This document shows positions 1 to 8,076 of a stretch of DNA of 64,000 nt, one piece after another. Within the stretch, counting starts at the first letter, position 1. Each line of letters begins with the position of its first letter. The stretch is taken from assembly GCF_027460265.1 (NCBI RefSeq), contig NZ_JAPZBC010000001.1:2011501-2075500 (forward strand), in the 5' to 3' direction. The DNA is from Streptomyces sp. WMMC940 (GTDB taxonomy: Bacteria > Actinomycetota > Actinomycetes > Streptomycetales > Streptomycetaceae). The position numbers and the translations under genes were made by a program. The notes below the pieces were generated by a model. The model made no database searches and was not told the DNA's origin. It saw only the letters and a list, made by a program, of their open reading frames with translations.

Positions 1-675
1 GTCGCCCATCACCCAGATCCGGCCCTCGGGCACGCGGATCGGACCGAACGGCTTGTCGTCGCAGGGCGTGCTGCCGGGCCGGATGTACGACGTCTCGTCC
101 AGGGCCTTGCCGTTGACCATGACCTTGCCTCCCTTCTTGCAGGAGACGGTGTCACCGCCGACCGCGATGACACGCTTGATCAGGTCCTTCTCCTCCGACG
201 AGGGCATCAGGCCGATGAAGCTCAGGAACTGCTGCACCACATTGGGCTCGGGAGCCTGGGTGTCGTCCAGCCAGCCGCCCGGGTCGTGGAAGACGACGAC
301 CTCGCCGCGCTCGGGTTCGGAGCCGAACCAGGGCGTCAGCTTGTCGACCAGCACCCGGTCGCCCCGCTGCAGCGTGTTCATCATCGAGTCCGACGGGATC
401 GAGAACGCCTGCACCAGGAAAGTCTTGATCAGCAGCGCCAGGACCAGCGCGATGCCGACGAGGAGCGGCAGCTCCTTCCAGAAGGACCGCTGCTTCCTCG
501 CCCCGGTACCGGACGAGCCGTCGCCGTCCGCCGGGTCACCGCCCCCCGAACCGCCGTCGCCCTGCGGGGGAAGGCCGCCGGAGCCGCTGGAACCGGGGGA
601 AGGCTTCGCGTACCGCTCGGGCCGCTCCTCGGGCTCCTCGTGTCCGGATCGTGCGCCTACGGCCAAATCCCCCAC
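1..675 (-). CDS. lepB: Type I signal peptidase (Sip paralogue), 3' end outside window
   Basis: Membrane-bound S26 peptidase that removes signal peptides from exported proteins. The visible 225 residues have a Gly/Ser/Pro-rich cytosolic N-terminus (about 1-65), one membrane segment (about 69-91) and the nucleophile motif IPSDSM with catalytic Ser97. The general-base Lys lies in DLIKRVIAVGGD, and the frame runs off the window just inside the WVMGD box. The GTG at 675 is chosen because GAGGAG lies five bases upstream; an in-frame GTG at 681 leaves no spacing. The start lies inside the preceding paralogue, whose frame stays open to 536. It is the third sip gene in a row, probably co-transcribed with the ribosomal operon upstream. 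Confidence 0.93.
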   Translation of the reverse strand, partial: MGDLAVGARSGHEEPEERPERYAKPSPGSSGSGGLPPQGDGGSGGGDPADGDGSSGTGARKQRSFWKELPLLVGIALVLALLIKTFLVQAFSIPSDSMMNTLQRGDRVLVDKLTPWFGSEPERGEVVVFHDPGGWLDDTQAPEPNVVQQFLSFIGLMPSSEEKDLIKRVIAVGGDTVSCKKGGKVMVNGKALDETSYIRPGSTPCDDKPFGPIRVPEGRIWVMGD

Positions 676-1648
676 ATCCACTCCTCACTCCGTGCGACCG
701 CCCGCGCCCGAGACGGCGCAGGCCCACTACTCCCATAACGAGCGGGAGTTCCGCAGGGCTCGGGAGCAGGACCAGTCCTTTGTGATCCTGGGAGGACACA
801 CTATGCGACGCTCCGTGTGCGGTGGCCGTCCCGGCGCGCGCATCGGGGACCGAGGCGTACGTTCCCCTCTCCTCCAGTTTGCTCCAGTGGTCGAACGGCC
901 ATGCGATGACCACGGCGCGCCCGACGACCTCCTCCTCCGAGACGGTGCCGCTGTACTCCTCGTCGAGGTGGAATCGGGAGTCGGCCGAGTTCGACCGGTG
1001 GTCGCCCATCACGAACAGCCGGCCCTCGGGGACCTGCACGTCGAACCTCAGTTTCGAGGGGGCGTTGCCGGGGTGCAGATAGGGCTCGTTCAGCGGGACC
1101 CCGTTGACCGTGACCTTGCCCTCCCGGTCGCAGCACTTGACCGAGTCACCGCCGACGGCGACGACCCGCTTGATCAGGTCCTGCTCGTCCTCGGACGGCA
1201 GCAGGCCGATGAAGGTCAGCACGTCCTTGGCCTGCTTGACGACGACAGGGTCGTCCCTGCGCGGCGTCTGTTCCTCCTGGAGCCAGCCGCCGGGGTCCTT
1301 GAAGACGACGACGTCACCGCGCTCGGGCTTGGAACCGAACCAGGGCGTCAGCTTGTCGACCAGCACCCGGTCGTCGATCCGGATCGTCTGCTCCATCGAA
1401 CCCGAGGGGATGACGAACGCCTGCACCAGGAAGGTCTTGAGGACGAGGGCGATCATCAGCGCCACCGTGATGAGAAGGGGGATCTCCTTGACCGCGGATC
1501 GCTGGCGCCGTCTCTTCACCTTCTTGGCGAGCCTGCGCCGCTCGGCGCGCCCGGGCAGCGTCCGGCCGCCGTCGGTGGGCCGGGTGCCGGTGGGCAGCCG
1601 GGTGTCGGCCCGGTGGCTCGCGCGCCGCCCACGGCTACCCATGGACAC
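536..1648 (-). CDS. lepB: Type I signal peptidase with extended C-terminus
   Basis: S26 signal peptidase of 370 residues, longer than the neighbouring paralogue (255). It has a basic N-terminus, a membrane segment at about 56-79, catalytic Ser84 in IPSGSM, catalytic Lys160 in DLIKRVVAVGGD and the VMGDHRSNSADSR box. After the catalytic core (about residue 265) the frame continues through a hydrophobic stretch (AELPLVMGVVGL, about 290-302) that may be a second membrane anchor, then an Arg-rich tail. The last 140 bases overlap the start of the next sip gene. The start is GTG at 1648, with ATG at 1642 as the alternative; both overlap the preceding gene's stop at 1635, implying translational coupling. 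Confidence 0.92.
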   Translation of the reverse strand: MSMGSRGRRASHRADTRLPTGTRPTDGGRTLPGRAERRRLAKKVKRRRQRSAVKEIPLLITVALMIALVLKTFLVQAFVIPSGSMEQTIRIDDRVLVDKLTPWFGSKPERGDVVVFKDPGGWLQEEQTPRRDDPVVVKQAKDVLTFIGLLPSEDEQDLIKRVVAVGGDSVKCCDREGKVTVNGVPLNEPYLHPGNAPSKLRFDVQVPEGRLFVMGDHRSNSADSRFHLDEEYSGTVSEEEVVGRAVVIAWPFDHWSKLEERGTYASVPDARAGTATAHGASHSVSSQDHKGLVLLPSPAELPLVMGVVGLRRLGRGRSHGVRSGCGGFGRRRTIRTRGARGAARAVREAFPRFQRLRRPSPAGRRRFGGR

Positions 1649-2402
1649 CGTCCGGTGCGGTCACACGGTCGAAGGCGCCCGTCGAAGGCAGCGCGGACCA
1701 GCGGCCGAGCGGCCAGCCGATCCAGTCAGCGCGCCCGACCACCCGGTCGAGGGGGACCGTGCCCCCGCCGGGTTCGCCCAAGTGGTCGCGGGAATCACGC
1801 GACTTGCTGCGGTGGTCGCCCATGACCCACAGCGTGCCGTGCGGCACGACGATGTCGAAGGGCACATGGGACGGTGCGTCACCGGCGTACAGATAGCCCT
1901 CGTCGACCGGTACGCCGTTCACCTGGAGTCTTCCCCTCTTGTCGCAGCAGACCACGCGGTCGCCGCCCACTCCCACCACACGTTTGACGAAATCGGTGTC
2001 GGACGGTTCCGCGAGCCCGAGGGAGGCCAGCCCCTCGCGCGCCGCCGCGCTGACCGGGTTCTCCTCCACGCCCTCCGGCACGAAGGATCCGATGCCGTCG
2101 AACACGATCACGTCGCCGCGCCGCGGTTCGGACCCGAAACGGTACGCGAGCTTGTTCACCAGCACGCGGTCGCCGACTTCGAGGGCCGGTTGCATGGAGG
2201 TGCTGGGGATCAGGAACGGCTGCATCACGAAATGGCTGAGGAGCAGCAGGAACACGGCGCAGACGCCGCCCAGCACGCCGGCTCGCCGCCAGGACGGCCG
2301 CCGGTAGACGCGCGCGGAGCGCGACCGCTCTCCGGTGCCGGACCCATCGGTCTCGGGGGCGGAAGAGCGGTCGCGCTCCGTGTGCAGTGCTTCGGTGTCC
2401 AT
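1635..2402 (-). CDS. lepB: Type I signal peptidase, first of the tandem
   Basis: S26 signal peptidase of 255 residues. There is an acidic/basic cytosolic head (1-40), a membrane segment (about 41-63), catalytic Ser69 in IPSTSM and catalytic Lys140 in DFVKRVVGVGGD, followed by the conserved VMGDHRSKSRDSR box and a WPLGRW end. There is no C-terminal hydrophobic extension, unlike the next paralogue. It lies 72 bases downstream of rplS and is probably transcribed with it. Streptomyces are known to carry four clustered Sip enzymes (SipW-Z); this order matches that cluster, but I cannot assign the letters with confidence. Confidence 0.94.
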   Translation of the reverse strand: MDTEALHTERDRSSAPETDGSGTGERSRSARVYRRPSWRRAGVLGGVCAVFLLLLSHFVMQPFLIPSTSMQPALEVGDRVLVNKLAYRFGSEPRRGDVIVFDGIGSFVPEGVEENPVSAAAREGLASLGLAEPSDTDFVKRVVGVGGDRVVCCDKRGRLQVNGVPVDEGYLYAGDAPSHVPFDIVVPHGTLWVMGDHRSKSRDSRDHLGEPGGGTVPLDRVVGRADWIGWPLGRWSALPSTGAFDRVTAPDGVHG

Positions 2403-2474
2403 CGGGGCCAGATGCTATCCGGCCGCCGTAAGAACCGTATGAGGCCTCAGCAGGGCGCGGGTGTGAGCCGTGGC

Positions 2475-2825
2475 TCAGTTCTCGCGCTTCTCCTTGATCT
2501 TCGCGGCCTTGCCGCGCAGCTCACGCAGGTAGTAGAGCTTGGCGCGGCGGACGTCACCGCGGGTGACGAGCTCGATCTTCTCGAAGATCGGGCTGTGCAC
2601 CGGGAAGGTGCGCTCGACGCCGACGGAGAAGGAGACCTTGCGGACCGTGAAGGTCTCACTGACGCCCGAACCCTGGCGGCGGATGACGACGCCCTTGAAC
2701 TGCTGGATACGGGAGCGGTTGCCCTCGATGACGCGAACGTGGACGTTCACGGTGTCACCCGGGCGGAAGGCGGGGAGGTCGGTCCGCAGCGAGGCGGAGT
2801 TGACGGCGTCGAGCACGTGCGACAT
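2475..2825 (-). CDS. rplS: 50S ribosomal protein L19
   Basis: Large-subunit protein at the 30S-50S interface. The 116-residue product has the L19 features [27 protein letters not shown] and [11 protein letters not shown], and ends KIKEKREN. The frame stays open 12 codons upstream of ATG 2825, but the family begins at MSHVLDAV, so this start is used. It follows trmD in the usual rpsP-rimM-trmD-rplS order, 132 bases downstream. Confidence 0.98.
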   Translation of the reverse strand: MSHVLDAVNSASLRTDLPAFRPGDTVNVHVRVIEGNRSRIQQFKGVVIRRQGSGVSETFTVRKVSFSVGVERTFPVHSPIFEKIELVTRGDVRRAKLYYLRELRGKAAKIKEKREN

Positions 2826-2957
2826 GTTTCGTCTGCTTTCTTCGCCGATGCCACAGGTCATCGACGGTATCCGGAGTGATGTTCGAGGAGCCGCGGCGTC
2901 GGGGCGGGCGTCGTGTCCCCCTGTGGCAGGGGCGCACGCCGGACGTACGGCAGCGGC

Positions 2958-3779
2958 CTATTCTTCCACGGCCTCCGGCCTGCGCCAAAATCGCCCGTCG
3001 GGCGACGGCGCCCAGCCCAGGATGGAGAGGATCTCCCGGTCCTTCTTGTCGAACGCGGAGGGGTCGCAGCGCTCGATCAGGTCCGGCCGGTGCAGGGCGG
3101 TCCGGCGGAAGGCCTCGTCCCTTCGCCATCGGGCGATCCGGCCGTGGTGACCGCTGAGCAGCACGTCCGGTACGCCGCGGCCGCGCCAGAGCGGTGGCTT
3201 GGTGTAGACGGGCCCCTCCAGGAGGTCGGCCATGGCGCCGGGCGCGAAGGAGTCGTCGCGGTGCGACTCGGCGTTGCCGAGGACGCCGGGCAGCAGCCGT
3301 GCGACGGCCTCCGTCATGACGAGGACGGCGGCCTCGCCGCCGGCCAGCACGTAGTCGCCGATGGAGACCTCGTGGACGGGTATGCGGGTCGCGTACTCGT
3401 CGATGACGCGGCGGTCGATGCCCTCGTACCGGGCCGGGGTGAAGATCAGCCACGGCCGCTCGGACAGCTCGACGGCGAGCTCCTGGGTGAACGGCCGGCC
3501 GCTCGGGGTCGGCACGACCAGCGCGGGAGCGTGGGCGCCCGCCTCGTAGCCGGATGCGAGGACCTCGTCCAGCGCGTCGCCCCAGGGCTCGGTCTTCATG
3601 ACCATGCCCGGTCCGCCGCCGTACGGGGTGTCGTCGACGGTGCTGTGCCGGTCGTACGTCCAGTCCCGAAGGTCGTGGACGTGGACGCCGAGCTGCCCGC
3701 GTGCCCGGGCCTTGCCCACGAGCGAGACGTTCAGCGGCTCCAGGTACTCGGGGAAGATCGTGACGACGTCGAGCCGCAT
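2958..3779 (-). CDS. trmD: tRNA (guanine-N1)-methyltransferase
   Basis: SAM-dependent enzyme that methylates G37 next to the anticodon of several tRNAs, preventing frameshifting. The 273-residue protein starts [13 protein letters not shown] and carries the trefoil-knot signatures GGGPGMVMK and SIGDYVLAGGE, plus a C-terminal helical region with an EEVE-type acidic end. The ATG overlaps the rimM stop by one base (TGATG), so the two are translationally coupled. It belongs to the rpsP-to-sip operon. Confidence 0.98.
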   Translation of the reverse strand: MRLDVVTIFPEYLEPLNVSLVGKARARGQLGVHVHDLRDWTYDRHSTVDDTPYGGGPGMVMKTEPWGDALDEVLASGYEAGAHAPALVVPTPSGRPFTQELAVELSERPWLIFTPARYEGIDRRVIDEYATRIPVHEVSIGDYVLAGGEAAVLVMTEAVARLLPGVLGNAESHRDDSFAPGAMADLLEGPVYTKPPLWRGRGVPDVLLSGHHGRIARWRRDEAFRRTALHRPDLIERCDPSAFDKKDREILSILGWAPSPDGRFWRRPEAVEE

Positions 3780-4342
3780 CAGTTCCCGTCCTCGGCGTCC
3801 GCTTCCCGCTGCGAGGCGATCTCCGCGCGGTCGTCGACGAGGCCGGGGGGCGGGTCGATGACGGCCCGCTGTCCGGCGAGGTCGATCTCGGTGACGATCT
3901 CCTCGACGAACGGGATCATGACCTCGCTTCCGTCCGGCCGCTCGACGATGAAGAGGTCCTGCGACGGCAGATGGGAGATCTCCGTGATCCGGCCGATCCC
4001 CGTGCCGTCCGCGAGCACCACGTCGAGGTCCATGAGCTGGTGGTCGTAGTACTCGTCGGGCTCCTCGGGCCGCTCCTCCGGATCGACCTCGGCGATCAGC
4101 AGGGTGTTGCGCAGCGCCTCGGCGCCGTTGCGGTCCCGGACCCCCTCGAAGCGCAGCAGCAGCCGGCCGCTGTGCACCCGGCCCGTCTCGATGGTCAGCG
4201 GGCCCGCGGAGGCCGGTTCGGTGGCCAGTACGGCTCCGGGGGCGAGCCGCAGTTCCGGCTCGTCGGTACGTACCTCGACGGTGACCTCGCCCTTGATGCC
4301 GTGGGCGCGGCCGATCCGTGCGACTACCAACTGCACGCTCAA
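3779..4342 (-). CDS. rimM: Ribosome maturation factor RimM
   Basis: Assembly factor for the 30S head that binds S19. The N-terminal RimM domain begins [20 protein letters not shown]. The C-terminal PRC-barrel contains [11 protein letters not shown] and the conserved end [21 protein letters not shown]. The length of 187 residues fits the family, with a short charged tail. Its stop shares one base with the trmD start. Confidence 0.97.
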   Translation of the reverse strand: MSVQLVVARIGRAHGIKGEVTVEVRTDEPELRLAPGAVLATEPASAGPLTIETGRVHSGRLLLRFEGVRDRNGAEALRNTLLIAEVDPEERPEEPDEYYDHQLMDLDVVLADGTGIGRITEISHLPSQDLFIVERPDGSEVMIPFVEEIVTEIDLAGQRAVIDPPPGLVDDRAEIASQREADAEDGN

Positions 4343-4414
4343 AGCTCCTGTCGTACGACGACGGGCCGGGGCGGGCCGGTAGGCCCTCCCCGGCCCGCGC
4401 CGGTGATCAACTGC

Positions 4415-4654
4415 TCAGCGGACCTGGTCCACGTCGACGAGGTCGACACGGATACCACGGCCGCCGATGGCGCCCACGACGGTGCGCAGGGCGCGCGCGG
4501 TGCGGCCGTTGCGGCCGATCACCTTACCGAGATCGTCGGGGTGGACCCGGACCTCGAGCACCCGGCCGCGACGCAGATTGCGTGAGGCGACCTGCACGTC
4601 CTCGGGGTTGTCGACGATGCCCTTCACGAGGTGCTCGAGAGCCTCCTCGAGCAT
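4415..4654 (-). CDS. khpA: KH-domain RNA-binding protein (KhpA-like)
   Basis: A 79-residue single KH-domain protein with the GxxG loop IGRNG at residues 46-50 and the flanking LEVRVHPDD and ARALRTVV elements. In other bacteria such proteins pair with KhpB/Jag as small RNA chaperones. The gene sits between rpsP and rimM, its standard place in actinobacteria and firmicutes, three bases after the rpsP stop. A role in ribosome biogenesis or sRNA binding is inferred from family and context. Confidence 0.95.
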   Translation of the reverse strand: MLEEALEHLVKGIVDNPEDVQVASRNLRRGRVLEVRVHPDDLGKVIGRNGRTARALRTVVGAIGGRGIRVDLVDVDQVR

Positions 4655-4656
4655 GC

Positions 4657-5097
4657 TCAGGCCTCGGTGGACTCGGCGGGAGCCTCAGCCTCGTCCGCCT
4701 TCTTCTCGGTCTTCTTCGACTTCTGGGTGATGGCCTCACCCTTGCCCTCTTCGCCCTCGAGAGCCTTGGCGAACTCGTCGAAGGAGCGGCGCTTCTCTTC
4801 CTTCGTGGCCGGGGCGAGGAGCGGCTTCTCCGGGGCGGGCAGGCCCTTGTGCTTCTGCCAGTCGCCGGTGAGCTTCAGGATCGCGAGAACCGGCTCGGTC
4901 GGCTGGGCGCCGACGGACAGCCAGTACTGGGCACGCTCCGAGTCGACCTCGATGCGGGACGGGTTGTACGTCGGGTGGTACAGACCGATCTCCTCGATGG
5001 CCCGGCCGTCACGGCGGGTACGGGAGTCGGCGACGACGATGCGGTAGTGAGGCGAACGGATCTTGCCCAGACGCTTCAGCTTGATCTTGACTGCCAC
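4657..5097 (-). CDS. rpsP: 30S ribosomal protein S16 with charged C-terminal extension
   Basis: Small-subunit assembly protein. The core (about 1-85) shows [29 protein letters not shown] and [27 protein letters not shown]. It is followed by a Lys/Glu/Ala-rich tail of about 60 residues, giving 146 residues; many S16 proteins are about 80-90, and the tail is typical of actinobacteria. The start is GTG 5097, with an AGGAG motif about ten bases upstream. It is the first gene of the rpsP-KH-rimM-trmD-rplS-sip run. The 232 bases upstream must hold the promoter, but I see no unambiguous -35/-10 pair. Confidence 0.97.
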   Translation of the reverse strand: MAVKIKLKRLGKIRSPHYRIVVADSRTRRDGRAIEEIGLYHPTYNPSRIEVDSERAQYWLSVGAQPTEPVLAILKLTGDWQKHKGLPAPEKPLLAPATKEEKRRSFDEFAKALEGEEGKGEAITQKSKKTEKKADEAEAPAESTEA

Positions 5098-5329
5098 GGG
5101 AGTGGGATCTCCTGGTTTTGACGTGGTTGGGCACAACGAGATGCCGCGTGGGGTTGCGGTACCCGATGGCCCGATGGACGCGTCAGCCGGAGGAGAGAGG
5201 GGTCCTGTGCGACTGTCGAGTACAGCTAGACATTGTGCCACACGGATCCCGGCCGGCTGACCCGAGGCCGTGGACCCCGGGTCGGGCCGGCCGCTCACTC
5301 CCGGAGTGCGGCCGTGTGCGGTGTCCCGC

Positions 5330-5923
5330 TCAGCTCGCCGCCGCCACCGCTTCGGGGATGCGGAACGGCTTGCCGCAGCCTCCGCAGACGATCGGCGCCT
5401 GGGCGAGGACCGAGGGGACCACCCGGACGTTTCTCCCGCAGTCGCAGACCGCTTTGACCCGGACGCCGCCGCCGGACGAGCCGTGGCGGGCCGCCGGACC
5501 GCGGAAGGTCCGCTTGGTGTCGGATGCCGTGGCGACCGTGTGCGCGGCGAGGGCGCGCTGCAGCCGCTCGATGGTCGGCCGGTACCGCCGCTTCGCCTCG
5601 GGGGTGAGGACGACCAGCGAGAAGCCGCTGCTGGGGTGCGGCTCCTCCGGGTGGTCCAGGCCCATCTCCTCGGCGATCGCCAGGAACCGGCGGTTGTGGT
5701 AGCGGCCGGCGCGCGAGGTGTCGCGGACGCCCCGGGCGGCGGCAATGCCGTGGACTGCCTCGTGGAGCAGTCGCTCGAAGGAGAGTTCGTGCCCGCAGGC
5801 CGACGACGACTCTCCGATCAGTGACTCTGGCGCGGCAAGATCGGGCAGCTCGGGGTGGTGCCGCTGAATGTCGGCCCACGCCTGTGCCAGCTCTGCGGCG
5901 AGAACAGGTGGTGTCGTGCTCAC
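5330..5923 (-). CDS. SprT-like zinc-metalloprotease-fold protein with C-terminal zinc ribbon
   Basis: 197 residues from GTG 5923. A zincin signature HEAVH lies at residues 54-58, with a plausible third ligand His76 in GRYHNRRF. This spacing recalls SprT/Spartan-like domains (DNA-protein crosslink proteases). A predicted zinc ribbon follows: Cys160, Cys162, Cys180 and Cys183 (CDC and CGGC). The pairing of an HExxH core with a four-Cys knuckle supports a nucleic-acid-associated metalloprotease, but this is a motif call only. It stands alone, 232 bases upstream of rpsP on the same strand, with empty DNA above it. Confidence 0.75.
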   Translation of the reverse strand: MSTTPPVLAAELAQAWADIQRHHPELPDLAAPESLIGESSSACGHELSFERLLHEAVHGIAAARGVRDTSRAGRYHNRRFLAIAEEMGLDHPEEPHPSSGFSLVVLTPEAKRRYRPTIERLQRALAAHTVATASDTKRTFRGPAARHGSSGGGVRVKAVCDCGRNVRVVPSVLAQAPIVCGGCGKPFRIPEAVAAAS

Positions 5924-6932
5924 GTCGTGACAACGAGCAGGACGTCCCCCGGGTTCCATTCCGGGGCATCCCAAATAATTTGCACGTACCCGTCAGTTGC
6001 CGTTGATGCGTCCTGACGAGGGCGGGTGCGCTGATCTGCGGAGAAGCCTCGCAGCTCACAACAAGCTGGTACGTACTCCCGCGTCCACGCCGCAATGCCT
6101 ACACCGGGCGAGCCGATGCGCGACCCCGGCCCGCGCGCCGGGACCGTGCGCCGGAGCGCCCGCGAGTGGCGCGGCACCCGGGACCGCCGGGCGGGCCTGC
6201 GCACGGTCCGCGGCGTTCCCGAGGGCTCGGCACCCGGCCCCTTCGGTGGGCGCGTGCGCCCCAGGAGGCGCGTGCGACGATCGCGAGCGTACCGGGAGCA
6301 CCTTCGGACCCGGGCACCGACCCGTCCGCGCCCCGCCGGCACCGCACGGGCACCGGCCGGTTCGCGGTGCGGCCCCGGCCGCCCTCGCCGTGTGCGACCG
6401 CGGGACGAACCGGGGCGGGTACGCGTTGCACACCCCGGCCCGCCGTGGTCCGGGGGTCCGCCTCCTGCCGCACCCGCTCCCGGTGCCCGTGGCCGTGGGG
6501 CGTGTCGCGAAGATCCCTCCCGGCCCGCGACGCCCGGCACGCACTCCCCCGCAGACCTTCGGGCACGGGAGGTGCCCCCACGCGGCGTTGTCGGGGTCAT
6601 CCGAGAACGTCCATCACCATCCGCCGTGCACGGGCCGTTGTCCGCGGCCTCGGCCTTGTCGATCAGTCCTGTCACCGGTGGGGGAGTCCTCCGCCGGTGG
6701 TGGAAGGACGGGCGGTCCTGCCATGGCGGGAATCGCAGGCGGGCTGCACTCTGGATGCGGAACGGTCCCGGGCGCGGGGGCGCACGACCGGGACGTCCGA
6801 GACATTGCGGTGCGACCTCTGGACGTACCGAGCGAAGCGCAGTTCCCTGGCATACGGGGGGCGCGAGCGATACGACACGGGGGCTGTCCAGCAGGGCAAG
6901 GCTGACCTCTTGGCGGATTGGGGCGCTTTTCG
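5924..6932. other. Gene-poor interval of about 1 kb between divergent genes
   Basis: No frame here has a recognisable protein. Open frames run on both strands, but their translations are Arg/Pro/Gly/Ala-rich and lack domain patterns, as expected for non-coding GC-rich DNA. The interval must hold the promoters of the SprT-like gene (minus) and the methyltransferase gene (plus). It also carries one arm of a palindromic repeat (6497-6525) that recurs at 19157. Confidence 0.6.
6497..6525. repeat. Single arm of a dispersed palindromic repeat
   Basis: The stretch GGGGCGTGTCGCGAAGATC, followed by a CCTCCCGGCCC end, matches both arms of the larger palindrome at 19157-19211, and a CGCCCGGCAC string follows at 6531-6540 as it does near that copy. 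Here only one arm is evident. It lies in the empty 5.9-6.9 kb interval. Confidence 0.5.
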
Positions 6933-7790
6933 ATGACACCTACGCTCGTCCCGCACCACCCTCGTACGTCCTCAGTGCTCCCGGCGGACGCCGGGAAACG
7001 CGCCCGTGACTGGGCCGAGATCCAGGAACGGATGCTGGTGCCGCTCTACGAGGCGGTGTACGAGCATCTGGAGGTCGGGGCCGGCACTCGTGTACTGGGC
7101 CTCGGCTGCGGCTCGGGCCTTGCCCTGCTGATGGCCGCGACGCGCGGCGCGAGCGTCACCGGCGTCGACACGGACCGGGCGAGGATGGCGCTGGCGCGCG
7201 AGCGGCTCGCTCCCGCGCCGGAGCGCCGCGGATCCGGCGACGCACCGTGGGCACGGCTGGTCGAGGGCGGGCCGGAGGAAGCCGCCGATCCCCGGCGCCC
7301 CCGGTTCAACATGATCACGGTTTTTCAGCCGATCGGGTGTACGGCCGGCGACTCCGACGGATTGGTTCCGGCGCTGGAAGCAGTAGTTCCGCTCGCTGAG
7401 CGCGGCAGCCCCGTGGTGCTGGCGGGTTGGGGCCCGCCCGAGCGGTGCGCCACCTCGGCGGTGCTGAGAGTGGCGAGCAGGCTCACCGAACGACTGCGCG
7501 CGGACGGGGGCTGGCGGCAGACGCTCCGGGACGACCTGGAGGACGTGGCGACCAGGGCGGGGATACGTCCGGACGGCTCGGGCCGGGTGTCGTGCCCCTT
7601 CGGCTACGCGGACCTGGACAGCGCCGTGCGCGGCCTGATGTCGACCGGCCTGTTCGACGCGGCGGTACGGGCGACGGACCCGGCGCAGGTGGAGAAGGAG
7701 GTCAAGGAGGCGCTCCATCCGCATGTGCGGGCCGACGGGACGGTGTGGATGCCGAACGTCTTCCGGTACCTGATAGCGCGTACGCCGTGA
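6933..7790 (+). CDS. Class I SAM-dependent methyltransferase, substrate unknown
   Basis: 285 residues from ATG 6933. A Rossmann-type methyltransferase core is visible: motif I VLGLGCGSGLAL at about 54-65 and an acidic residue after strand 2 (GVDTDRAR, about Asp79-81). A helical C-terminal part follows. The first glycine loop reads GLGCGSG rather than the commoner DxGCGxG. No substrate-defining domain is visible. The gene is monocistronic, facing the ftsH-like gene convergently and leaving 286 bases without a gene. Confidence 0.85.
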   Translation: MTPTLVPHHPRTSSVLPADAGKRARDWAEIQERMLVPLYEAVYEHLEVGAGTRVLGLGCGSGLALLMAATRGASVTGVDTDRARMALARERLAPAPERRGSGDAPWARLVEGGPEEAADPRRPRFNMITVFQPIGCTAGDSDGLVPALEAVVPLAERGSPVVLAGWGPPERCATSAVLRVASRLTERLRADGGWRQTLRDDLEDVATRAGIRPDGSGRVSCPFGYADLDSAVRGLMSTGLFDAAVRATDPAQVEKEVKEALHPHVRADGTVWMPNVFRYLIARTP

Positions 7791-8076
7791 GGTGAAGGAC
7801 CGGCGGCGCGGGGGCCCGCGAGGCACCCGGGCTCGTGCCCTGCGTGCACCGGCGCCGGGTCCCGCGCCGGAGAACGCGGGCGCGGGCCTCCCGCGCCGTG
7901 AACGTGCGAGGCGTGCGGGGCGCGCGGGCCTGGCGTACCGGGACCGCGTCTCCGCGCGCGATCCCCTGCCGCACCCGCACCGCGGGCCCCGGCCGCGGGT
8001 GCCGCGAGGGCGGCTGGAGCCCGATCGCCCCGAGCCCCCGGCGGGCCCCGGGCGCTTGCGTCCGCGCCCCGGCGAC

